Positions 33,184 to 44,000 of a DNA stretch of 64,000 nucleotides are shown here, piece by piece (within the stretch, counting starts at the first letter, position 1; each line of letters starts with the position of its first letter). Location of the stretch: positions 8,401,413 through 8,465,412 of the forward strand of contig CM069598.1 of NCBI GenBank assembly GCA_035771175.1. Reading direction: 5' to 3'. A model generated the notes under the pieces. That model saw only the letters and a list, made by a program, of their open reading frames with translations, had not been told where the DNA came from and made no database searches. The DNA is from Paratinospora sagittata (taxonomy: Eukaryota; Streptophyta; Magnoliopsida; Ranunculales; Menispermaceae). The position numbers were made by a program, and so were the translations under genes.

Positions 33184-35021
33184 ACGATCATGGTGATGGT
33201 GATGGAGATTCATCATTTTGTACTCATACAATAAAGGCCAGTTGATCAACTAGCTGGTGTGCTTCATATATATAATATTATATCTAGTTTTATATTTATA
33301 TACATATGCTGAAAGAGATTAAATATATAGTAAGAGCTTTATGTAACACGAGTTATAAACATCTTTTTTCTTTCTTTTTCAGACGTCTTTGTTCAAAAAT
33401 GTAGAGAGAGAGAGAGAGAGAGCATTTGATAATTAGTGTTCCAATGTAATTCAAGGCAAGGTTTGAATTGAACCTCTCCCAACAAAACCATGTATATATT
33501 TGCATTGATTTGTTAATTATTAATATTATACGAATTGTATAAAGTTGTAAATTAATGGCTGCTGTCGTAGTTAAAGAAGTATATATATATATATATATAT
33601 GTTCATCTTCTATAGCCTCTCGAGGTGTAATGCTTTGGCAATTACTAGAATTTGAGTCATCCCCGATCACCTTTAGCCACCCCTGGTCTCTACCTACGAA
33701 CCCAAAAACAAATTCATACATGTTGAAATTAATTTTATGCTTAATTTGATAAAATTACTTATGATATAGACCTAATTAGGTTATATTGATCAATGCTGAA
33801 ATTAGTTGTTATTATTATTATTGTTAATACTATATTAGTGGCATGTAAGCTATAGAAAGTCACATATATTTGTATTTAATTTAATTTTTTATTTTATGGC
33901 TGAACGGTATTTAGATTATATTTTTTTTATTTTATAATAAGACTAATTTATCTGAATTTAATTTAAGTTTGATCATAAAAATATAAAAAAATAATAATAA
34001 TTTTATACATAAAAAAAAATTTTGAACTTATAATTTTATTTAAAGAAAATCAGTGTGACGTCATCCCAACTAAGGAAATGGTGGTGTTTGCATTTAATTA
34101 TTCGCGTGGACGGCGACGTTGCTTTCACGCAACAAAAAGGGCGTAAAATTAATGCACTCGACGTGTGCGGTGGTTATTGGTCCGCTACGAAAGCAGATTC
34201 CACGAGAGGTGGTCGCTCCACGCGTTCCGCTTCCTACTCTCACGCTATTTTTGCTTTTTTTTTTTTTTTTACAAATGAAAACTAATCTTATATTACAGGC
34301 TTACAGCCAAAAAAAAAAAAAACAATTGTGAATTTGCATATGATAAAGCGTAAATCATCATGATTTATAAGTACATAAATTTAGTCTAATTGTTACGTGA
34401 GATGGACACTTATGAACTCACACTTACATACTATTAAAAAAAAAGTGCTATTATTTATTAGTTTATAGGTACATGCGTTCCACACTAATAAAAAAAACCA
34501 AAGAATTACTTAAATATGGAATAAAAAAGTTTTAAAATGATAAGAAAAAATAATTGATAAAATAAGTTGTATATTTACAGAAAAAAAATTTTAGTAACTT
34601 ATTACCGAATTACCAACAAATATATATTTTTACATAAATTTATTTGACAACTTTATATTAAAAACTGTATATAATTTAAAAATATATGACAAAAGTAGCT
34701 TAGAGTAAGTTAAAAGTTTTAGCAAATAAATAAATAAAATATTCTATCAATAAGAGGTTAATTTACTGATTTAAAAAGGGAACTATGAAATATAATTAAA
34801 AAATTCATTACGAATTAGAACCGTCCTCAATCCAATAGTCTGAAAACTGGTAATAAAAAAAAGTATAAGTAAATGGACCATAGAATATTATTTGTTAGTG
34901 GTAATTGCATTCAAAGTTAAGGGAGGTTATTTTAATTATGCTAACAACAAAAGGAGGAAATCCAAAAATCGCTACATTTTTCCCCTCTTCAGATTTCAAG
35001 TCAGTAGAAAGATTAACCGAG
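33184..35021. other. Intergenic, AT-rich with microsatellites
   Basis: No gene. Contains GA (33403-33422) and TA (33580-33600) runs and many A/T tracts. Around 34055-34240 the GC content rises locally (GTGACGTCATCCC, a CRE/bZIP-like TGACGTCA palindrome, and CACGCGTTCCGC), which could be promoter sequence. An in-frame ATG at 34938 for the next gene lies near the right end. Confidence 0.5.
34055..34065. promoter_or_regulatory. TGACGTCA palindrome (bZIP/TGA-type site)
   Basis: A perfect 8-bp TGACGTCA palindrome lies in a locally GC-rich island about 1 kb before the PLP-homeostasis gene. This is the classical C-box/TGA-factor core. Functional assignment is inference only. Confidence 0.3.
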
Positions 35022-38000
35022 ATGGAAAACCCAGCAACAGCAGTAGCAGCAGATAGAGAAGAAGAAGAAGAAGCGATCGAGCAGTGTTCAATGGCGAGTC
35101 CAGCGATGGAGGCGGCGGTGGTTTCATCTCTACGAACCGTCTTACAGCGAGTCCAACAAGCCGCCGAGAGGTCCGGCCGCCGCGCCGATCAGGTGAGGGT
35201 CGTCGCAGTCAGCAAGACCAAGCCGGTCTCCCTCCTCCGCCAAGTCTACGACACCGGTCACCGCTGCTTCGGCGAGAATTACGTCCAAGAACTCATCCAA
35301 AAGGCTCCTCAGGTTTTTTTCTTCTTCTTGTAATTTGATTGCTTGTTTTCGCACTTTTTTTTTTTTTTTTTTTTTATTGGGTTTTTTGAGGTTGATTTGG
35401 TGATCAACTGTGTTTTATGCAGCTACCGGATGATATTGAATGGAATTTTATTGGGACTTTGCAGAGCAACAAAGTGAAATCTCTTCTGAGTATGATTTAA
35501 ATTGTCATCCTTTTGTTTATTATTATTATTATTAGTATGTTGTGCTAGGACGAAATTTGTTGATATTTGAATCTATTTGGATCAATTTGAGGAATTTTAG
35601 AAAAAAGGGCAATCTTGAATTAAAGTGAACTGCTCACCTGGAGATGCTTGGAGTATTTTGATGAACAAAAAGGAATATCTCAATATTCTCTAAAGAAAAA
35701 GTTACTTGAGAAGAAGAAAATGTATCAATCCCTTAAGGCTGTCCTCAAATTTGCTACTTGTCCCTAATGTGCACTTATAGCTCAATGTGAATTACTTTTA
35801 GACTCGGTTTGATGGTCAGAAGTACTTGACTGCTTGTAAGCCTGAGCTCAGTTGATCCCGATAATGTGTGTGTATATGTGGTTTTGTACCCACTACTATT
35901 CCTAAGCTTGATCAAGTTGAACTCTCATACCTATGAGGAAGAAAGAAGTGTTCTCTTTTAAGTAATGTAGTGGTTAAGTTAATCCACATTGGTGTAAGGC
36001 TGTATATGATTAAACCCATTGGTCTTACAATAAACTTTTCTTGTTGTAAAGCTTTTATTAAATTTAAGTGTATAGGAATATAGTTCATCCACTTAGTGAG
36101 TTTCAAATGGCATAGAAATACGCTGGAAATAACCTAGAAATGAATGTTTTACTACATCCCCTATATAATGCTTGTTTGCTTTTGTGCAGCTTCTGTCCCA
36201 AATCTTGCAATGGTTGAGACTGTGGATGATGAAAAGGTAATGCATTGCCAAACTCATAGATTATCAAGTTTCTTTGTCTTTTCTTTATATAAAATCTAAT
36301 GGATAATTTATATGAAAATCCTGAATGCTTCAACACATGATCCTTTTCTTTCGTGTAACTCGAAGCTTTAGTAGCCATCAACTCATTTCTTTGTAATCTT
36401 ACCCTATGTTAAACAGGATAAATTTGACCCAGTAGTTCGACCATGATGTTCAATTGTTTGTATACCTTAGAATTTCAACCCATTTAGGCTTCTTGTTAAG
36501 TTAAATCCCTTAATCATGTTATTACGAGACAGCTTATGCTTTTCTTGTTTCATAACCTTAGGAAGTTAGGACAGTTTTTCATGGTGAGATTCTGTTGTGC
36601 TCACTGGCCTTTTGTTGTGCTTTACAGATTGCAAATCATCTTAATCGTACAGTTGCAAATATTGGAAGAAAGCCTTTAAAGGTTATGGTTCAAGTGAATA
36701 CCAGTGGAGAAGCATGTGAGTGATGATAAAATATTTTACTCTTTAACACTACATAGATGTTGAACGATTTGGGTTACAATGCATTAACACTTTGCATTGA
36801 CACCCTCTTATTGATTTCCTTTGTACTTCAATAAACCATATCTAGTTTCCCTTGCAAGCTTAAGATTAATTCATTTATCAATGAAACACAAGGACAAAAT
36901 AGAACCTCTTTCTAAACTTTATAGCATAGCAACTATATGCAATATGTACATCTATAAAACAGTATTTTCAAGGCGTCGCTTAGGCATTTTAGGGAGAAAT
37001 CGCCTAGGCGTTGTGCTAGGCAGGCAGTAGGGATTTGTGCAAATATTTAAAAAGTAGTTTAGGGGGTCTATCTAATTTATAAAAAAAAGCTTAAAAAACA
37101 GAAACACCCCCTTTTTATAGTAAACCTCGAACCTTTCTCTCCCGAAGCCCATCCTTTCCATTTTCTTCAACCAAGAAATGCTGTCGAAATCTCTGGCGAC
37201 CGTCAACGACCCATCGGCGACCCTCCGGTGATAGATATTTGAGTTTTGTATTTTTGAACCTTTTGGGTAATGTGTATTATGGCATGAATTAATGTTTTGT
37301 GGACATGATTCTAATTAATATGAAGTGTTTTTAATCATTTTATGAAAATATAACATTTATTATAGAATATAGTTAGATATATATAATTTTGTATATGAAC
37401 TGTCTAGGGACCTGTAAATAATTAATTAATTATCTAAGGACCTATAAATAAATATTTTTCTTATCACCTACGCCACGTCTAGGCTTCGCCTAGGCTACGC
37501 CTCGTCTAGACATTGCCTTAGCACCTTGAAAACATTGCTATAAAATTCTCTGTGTACAAAATCAATGATCTTATATTCAAATGTGCCCAAACATTAGTTA
37601 CTTAAAATTCAAAATTAATTTGGGGAAGTTCAGTTCATAAATGAGAATGTTTGTGAAAAAACTCAACGTCTTGGAATTAGCTTAAGAAGATGAGTCTTGG
37701 GATCTTGGATGCCCTTAAGAATATTAATTGATTAGTGTCCACACTCCTCATTGCAGCAAAATCTGGTGTGGAGCCGGCAAGTTGTGTGGAACTTGTGAAA
37801 CATGTTAAGTTAGGCTGTCCAAATCTTGAGTTTTCTGGCCTAATGACGATAGGGATGCTGGACTATACATCAACTCCAGAAAATTTCAGGGTGATCTTTC
37901 TCAGACTCAAATGCAATTAATCGATATAGTTTTTCCATTTTTTAAAAAAAACTTAATTTCTTTAATTTCTTAACGGTGTTGCTTCTGTTGGTGACAGACA

Positions 38001-38483
38001 TTGTCAGAGTGTAGAACTGAAGTTTGCAAGGTGCTTGGTATAACCGAGGACCAGTGTGAGCTATCTATGGGCATGTCTGGTGATTTTGAGCAAGCGGTAA
38101 GAGTGTTTATATTTATACAAGTAGGCTCTCAAGTGCCATATCCTTCTTTTAATTAGCATGTACTGAATTTTTGCACGGTCACTAGTCTATAGAAAGTGGT
38201 TCTACTACTTCTGTTCAATCTATATATTGTATTTTCAAAAAAAAAAAACTGGTGTAAGTACACACTGTTGCTTGGGAATTCTAGAACCTGACTTTTATAT
38301 GCCCTTCTCCTTCCCATTCTTATTTGGTTGGTAGTATGCTTCTTTTATATTTCATTTACAGTGTATTTCATGATGACCACTGTATTTTGGTTGTCAATGC
38401 AGATAGAGATGGGCAGCACCAATGTGAGAATTGGGTCAACAATATTTGGAGCTAGGGAATACCCAAAGAAACAGGTCAACTAG
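35022..38483 (+). CDS. YggS/PROSC-type pyridoxal-phosphate homeostasis protein
   Basis: Seven exons (35022-35312, 35423-35489, 36190-36236, 36628-36715, 37757-37890, 37998-38096, 38403-38483) join in phase into 268 residues. The fold is an alanine-racemase-like PLP-binding TIM barrel. VAVSKTKPV holds the Schiff-base Lys (Lys65 here). [50 protein letters not shown] and [13 protein letters not shown] are all family signatures. Family members bind PLP and buffer vitamin B6 pools, with no known catalysis. The barrel starts after Met at 35091 ([10 protein letters not shown]), which matches the Arabidopsis form I remember. The in-frame ATGs at 35022 and 34938 would add acidic N-terminal residues of unclear use. 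Intron 4 carries a hAT element. Confidence 0.92.
36960..37537. mobile_element. Non-autonomous hAT transposon in intron 4
   Basis: Perfect 8-bp direct repeats CTATAAAA flank the element (36952-36959 and 37538-37545), the hAT hallmark. The left terminus is CAGTATTTTCAAGG and the right, reverse-complemented, is CAATGTTTTCAAGG (12 of 14 match). Subterminal regions are rich in GCCTAGGCG-type motifs in both orientations, as in many plant hAT derivatives. The 578-bp interior has no transposase frame. It sits in an intron of the PLP-homeostasis gene and leaves the splice sites intact. Confidence 0.85.
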
Positions 38484-39552
38484 TTAACTCTATTCTTCTG
38501 CTTTCCCTGTGACTTTCATTAAAACTCTTCATTTTATGACAAGCCCACACCCTATGAATTGGCTTATTTGGTTTCTCAGATCCCTACAAGTTGACTTTCA
38601 TTGTTTTGGTTAATTCTCAAGAGATTGCCAGCATTTGTTACATGAATAGTGTGGCAATTAGTACCAGACTACCAGTCACCACTGCTGTTGTGAGTATTAT
38701 TGCCAGCTAGCCCATAGTGGAATCCGTAGGGCTTTCTCATGACCTATTCGTTCTGATTCCCTTTTTATCTGGAACAATGTTTAGAGGTTATTTTTCCAAT
38801 TTCACATTCGTTTCTTATGTGTTTCATAACTCATTAACTGGCATCCCATATTTTCTATTGGCATTTACATTCTGGGGTGTGAACAACTCAAGTATGTATT
38901 ATCCAAGGATTGAAATTTAAATCAGTTGAATAGAACATCTGATGGATTCAGATTTAACCGGGACTAACTTATGAATAGATGGAAACCTTTTGTGGAAAGA
39001 AACTACATTGCCAGTTGATTTTTTGCAATTTACCTTCTTAATTTTTTCATTCTATTTAATACCCGTTGTCCATTCGATTCATCAAATCCAGTGATGAACT
39101 TGAGTGTCTGTTATATTCATTTGTAGTTGAAATTATACTCTGGATCAATTAGTGCACAAAATTATTAGGAAAAAGGAACTATAGATTCTTTGTTCTACAT
39201 TTTCTTGTTACTAACTGCACTTTGTCATACACAGGTATGAATGATCAAAATGTATTTTGTGTATTTGTTGGTGGTGTTCACTGGAAGTAAGTATTTAAGT
39301 TTGTGAGAGAAGGGAAACACAAGGAAGCAACTTCTCTATGAATGGTGCAAGCTACAAAGTGCAAAAGCATGAAAACAATAAATGGATTCTTAATAATAAA
39401 GTCTGCACTGCCAAGATTTAACAAAGAAATTAATGAAGTTGCTTCAAGTGGGGGAGGCTGCTGGCAAGACTTGGCATAAACAATTAAAGAAAATATAATT
39501 TTGATGTCCTATTTGCCTTTTTTTGTTCCCCATTGTATCTGAGATATTCCTC

Positions 39553-39620
39553 AACCTAACTTAATTCAACAAAGTCTCCTTTTAGTCGTATGGGATCGAC
39601 TAGTTTTGTTATGATTCATG
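39553..39620 (-). repeat. Degenerate copy of the LINE 3' tail repeat
   Basis: CTCAACCTAACTTAATTCAA, then AAAGTCTCCTTTTAGTCGTA, TGGGATCGACTAG and TTTTGT correspond in order to the (AACTC)n, AAGCCTTTTCCC, ACTACAT and ATCGACTACATGAATTTG blocks at 55757-55880. Too short and decayed for a boundary call. Confidence 0.4.
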
Positions 39621-40201
39621 GCTATAAATGCTTTAACGAAGATTTACATCAGCCCTCTTTCTTTATTTGATTTAACTCCATGCTCACACTTCATTAAGCA
39701 AAACCAAGCTCATTGTCTTTTTTTATTTTTTTTTGAAGGTTTTTAACTAATTCTTACTTTGGCCAAACCCACCTACCTTAATCTGAGTTTTATCTACTCT
39801 TTGTCGTTTTAATAAAAAGAATTAAAACATCAAAAAATGAATTTCTTCTTTTTACGGTCTTAAGTTCAAGCTTTGGTAGACCTTTGTCATCACCTGAGGT
39901 CTATGTACGTTGCCTATATGCAGGGATGGTCATTTTTATTAATAATGTTTGTTCTGTTAGAAAAATGGTCAAGTTCTCATTGACACTTTTAAAACTTTAG
40001 AATGACTACACGGTTTAAATTTTTATTTGAATTCAAATTTTTACATTATTGCTAATATGTTCTTGTAGAAACTCACTCAGTTTAAAAGTTATAGCGAGAA
40101 AAGAGATAGGAGAAGAAAAATATTAATTATGCAAATGAGGAATATGCGATGTCAATAACAAGACTTGAATTCAATACCTCTTACAAAATTAAAACTTTGA
40201 T

Positions 40202-40750
40202 TAGGAGTGTCATCGGATCGTTTTATACTTCAAATCGTAATTTGAACCGATGGGCATCAGATTAAAAAAATTCAAATCGAGACCGATCCAACTCTAACCA
40301 CTAATTGGATCCAAATAAATCCAGTTTGGTTCGATTTAGATTGATCGATTTTAGTATTTTAACTTATAAAATATATTTTTTATCAAATAATTTTTTTACA
40401 TAGTATAATAACAACATCAAATAATAATTTAAAAGTTCAAAATTTACATATAAGTATTTATATTCTAACATAAATATAACAATATTATCATTTTTTACCA
40501 TAAAAATAAAAAATAATTAATTTACATATTATCTCACAAAATAAAATAAAATAAAATAAAAATCATCAAAGTTTAATTGTTAATATCCTTCTCAAAATCA
40601 ATTTCAAATCAATCCGATTCAGTTCGGTTTAGGGTCGATTTTTTAAACCTTAATCCGTAGACCGAACTGAACCGATCAGATTTTAAAAAGTTTAAATTGA
40701 AACCGATCTGATTACAATAAAAAACCGATCCAATTTGATATAACATGTTA
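40202..40750. repeat. GGTTCGGTTT-type interspersed repeat (possible hAT-like MITE)
   Basis: The left end reads AGGAGTGTCATCGG. Many AACCGAT, CCGATC and GGTTCGATTTAG words occur in both orientations around an AT-rich centre. Plant non-autonomous hAT elements starting AGGGGTGTCAA have this composition. The right terminus and target-site duplication could not be identified, so class and exact limits are uncertain. Confidence 0.45.
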
Positions 40751-41039
40751 GAAACCAATAAATCCAACAGCTAATCAAGCTATTATCAACGGTTCTAAGG
40801 GTATCAGTTTCGACACTACACGCATTATGAGCGATATTCTTGAATTTTGCTCGGGCTTGGTTCAGAAACATTTCAGGTTAGTGGGTTCGCGGGTCAAGCG
40901 GGTTCTGTAAATTACACAATCCCGTGCATTGTGATAAAGTTAAGCCGGCAATGGGCGCATTTGTCCGAACATCTTGAACGCTATTGCCTTAAACCTGCTC
41001 TCTGAATACCTCTCGCTCCCGCGAGGTTCACGTTAAAAA

Positions 41040-44000
41040 ATGGCTTCGTTTACGCTACCAACAACTTGCATTTTTTCTCTACCTTCAACAAGACGCTCTG
41101 CTCACTCCAGAACACGAACAACTACTATCTCCACTAAGAAATGGAGGTGCTCAGCTGCAGAGAAGCAACCGGAGCAACCACTACAGCGACCCCAGAAAAC
41201 AGAACAGCGTTCGAAGAAGAAAAGCTCGAGCGATGGCAACAAAGGGGTCGACCCAGTTGGTTTTCTCACCAAATTCGGGGCATTCCACAAGCCCTTTGCC
41301 CAGTTCCTCCGAGACAGGTACTTAGTTGCTACTCTGAGATTTCATTGAGAGAGAGAGAGAGATTTTGTGATAGAGTTATGTATGGTGTTTTTTTGTTATA
41401 CAGACATAAGGCTACAAAGGACAGGGAAGAGGAGATTCTTAATCGATTCCATAATCTCGTGCAATTTGCTTCGGGGTTAGTTTTTGAATCTGTTTTTACC
41501 TCTTTTAAGCTTCTTGGGTTATTAGTTTTTGTTTGTTTTTAGTTGAGCTGAATTTTAGATACAGTTGTGGATTCTACTGAAATTTCCTTTCAACTTTGTA
41601 TGTTGTTTAGGCCCTGTTTTTATATGCAATTTAGATACAATTTTTAGTATTCAAAAACCCGAAAACACCAATTTGTGTTTGATTGGTCCAAGTCCTTGAA
41701 CTAATATTTTTACTTAGAGAGCAGACTGTTTTTGGAAAATATGAAAATGTTTTTTTTCTCTCTGAATTTTTACTTCTTAATTATTCACAGTTTTTTGAAT
41801 CATAAGCCAAATGCAGCCTTAAGATTTTTTTTTTTTTTTTTTTGTGGTGAAATTAACAATTTCATTACATGGGATCGTGATTATTTCATTTTAAAGGTAT
41901 GAGCTAATGGGTCTACATCGAAATGTGCATCATCGGGTGGATTTCATGGAGTGGGCACCAGGTATAACCAAGTAACTTTTGAACTCTGTTCAACTGAAAG
42001 TTGATTCTTTATATCAATTTGAGGTAGTCAAATTTCATAGTCATTCCATTTGTGCAACATGGGATTGAACTTTTTGGTGTGGACACTTGATATCCTTAAA
42101 TGTTAAATATTATTCATTTCATTAGTTTTTTTTGTCTACATTTTCTTTTATAATACTCAAAACATGTAGATTGCAGGTGCTCGCTACTGTGCCCTGGTTG
42201 GTGATTTTAATGGGTGGTCACCAACAGAGAACAGTGCAAGAGAGGGACATTTTGGTCATGATGATTATGGGTATTGGTTTATCATTTTAGAAGATAAAGT
42301 CCGGGAGGGAGAAGAACCAGATGATTTATATTTTCAGGGGTACAACTATGTTGATGACTATGATAAAGGTGATAGTGGTGTTACAATCGAAGAATTATTT
42401 GAGAAAATGAATGATGAATATTGGGAACCTGGAGAAGACAGGTACATAAAATCACGCTATTCAGTGGCTGCAAAACTGTATGAGCAAATATTTGGCCCTA
42501 ATGGACCACAAACGAAAGAGGAATTGGAAGACTTGCCTGATGCAGAAACGAGATATAGAGAGTGGAAAGAAAAGCACAAAGATGATCCACCAAGCAACTT
42601 GCCTTCAACTCATGTGATTGATAGTGGAAAAGAATATGATATCTACAATGTTGTGACAGGTCCTGCATGGAGGGAGAAGTTTCGGGCTAAGAAGTTGCCT
42701 TTGGCTTACTGGTTAGAGTTGCGTAAGGGAAGAAAAGCATGGATGAAAAAGTATGCACCTGGTATTCCTCATGGAGCCAAGTATAGAATCTATTTAAATA
42801 CACCCAGTGGACCTTTAGAACGAGTTCCTGCTTGGGCTACTTACGTGCTTCCAGGTCAGCTTACTTGGTATTTGTCAATAGACATTTTTTTTAATAATTT
42901 TCCCCCTCTCCATTAATTTTGTGCATCTAAGCTCTTTTACAAATTCTCTTGATTGTGTTCAGATGTAGATGGGAAGCAATCGGTTGCGGTGCATTGGGAA
43001 CCACCTCCAGAAACTGCATATAAATGGAAGAATATTTGTCTCAAAGTGCCGAAGTCTCTTCGTATCTATGAATGCCACGTAGGCATAAGTGGATCAGATC
43101 CAAAAATTTCTACTTTTGATGAATTTACTTTGAAGGTTGTTTCCAAGAGTGAAGCTTTTTACCTTCATTTCACTAGTTGTGACTTTAGTTCTGACCTCAA
43201 TCTACTTCTCTCATACTTCTTTCAGTCTTGCAGGTCCTTCCACATGTGAAGAAAGCCGGATACAATGCAATACAGTTAATTGGAGTTATTGAGCACAAGG
43301 ATTATTTCACTATTGGGTATAGAGTGAGTTCATTACTCCTCCTGCTTATCTTTGTCAAATATCTTGATGGAATGTCTTTTTCACCTTTCAATTTCATTTT
43401 TCTTTTCTTTATTTTAATTTGCAACTATAGAAGTTCATTGTGATGTTAATGTGGTACATTTTGCATGATTCAAACCCCCAGTTTCGGTGGTTGATTACTT
43501 AGTTAAGGAATTCTAGGAGTTGTTCTAATCCAAAGTTTATCCTTTTTAATCAATGTAAGTGATTTTTACGGTGGATGATAAAGTGAAATTCCTTAAAATT
43601 TAAAGTCAGGAAATTACTGCAAGCTGGGATAACCTGGATTAGGCTTTATTTAGCTGTTACCATGACCTATTGGTGCTTAAGCGAAGCATATGCTTTTCTG
43701 TATTCTCATGCTTTTGCTGTTATGTATCAGTTTTATTCTATGTTTCTGTTAAATCCGTAACCCTGTGTCACTGAATCAAAGATTAATTCCTGATCCTCTG
43801 GTAGAAAATTGCATAAGTTCAATAATTCTTTATCTTGCTTTTTTTATTTTTTATTTTTTTTAATGTGTCACTTATTTGGTCTATGTATCTAAGCAATCCT
43901 TCAATTGTATTGTAGGTCACCAATTTGTTTGCTGTTAGCAGCCGATTTGGCACTCCCGATGACTTCAAGCGTTTGGTGGATGAAGCCCATGGTCATCTTT

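Larger units (their letters stand above)
38484..41039. other. Intergenic between PLP-homeostasis and SBE3 genes
   Basis: About 2.5 kb with no further gene. It contains a weak copy of the LINE-tail repeat (39553-39620), a GGTTCGGTTT-type repeat (40202-40750) and the SBE3 promoter. A TAAAGTTAAG-rich stretch and a GC-richer leader precede the ATG. No TATA box was assigned. Confidence 0.5.

Noticed and set aside
36821..37030. 69-codon frame at the left end of the hAT element
   Set aside because: Starts in intron 4 of the PLP-homeostasis gene and runs into the transposon; no protein similarity.
38717..38920. 67-codon frame downstream of the PLP-homeostasis gene
   Set aside because: Aromatic, hydrophobic composition but no recognisable motif or splice context; probably 3' flank.
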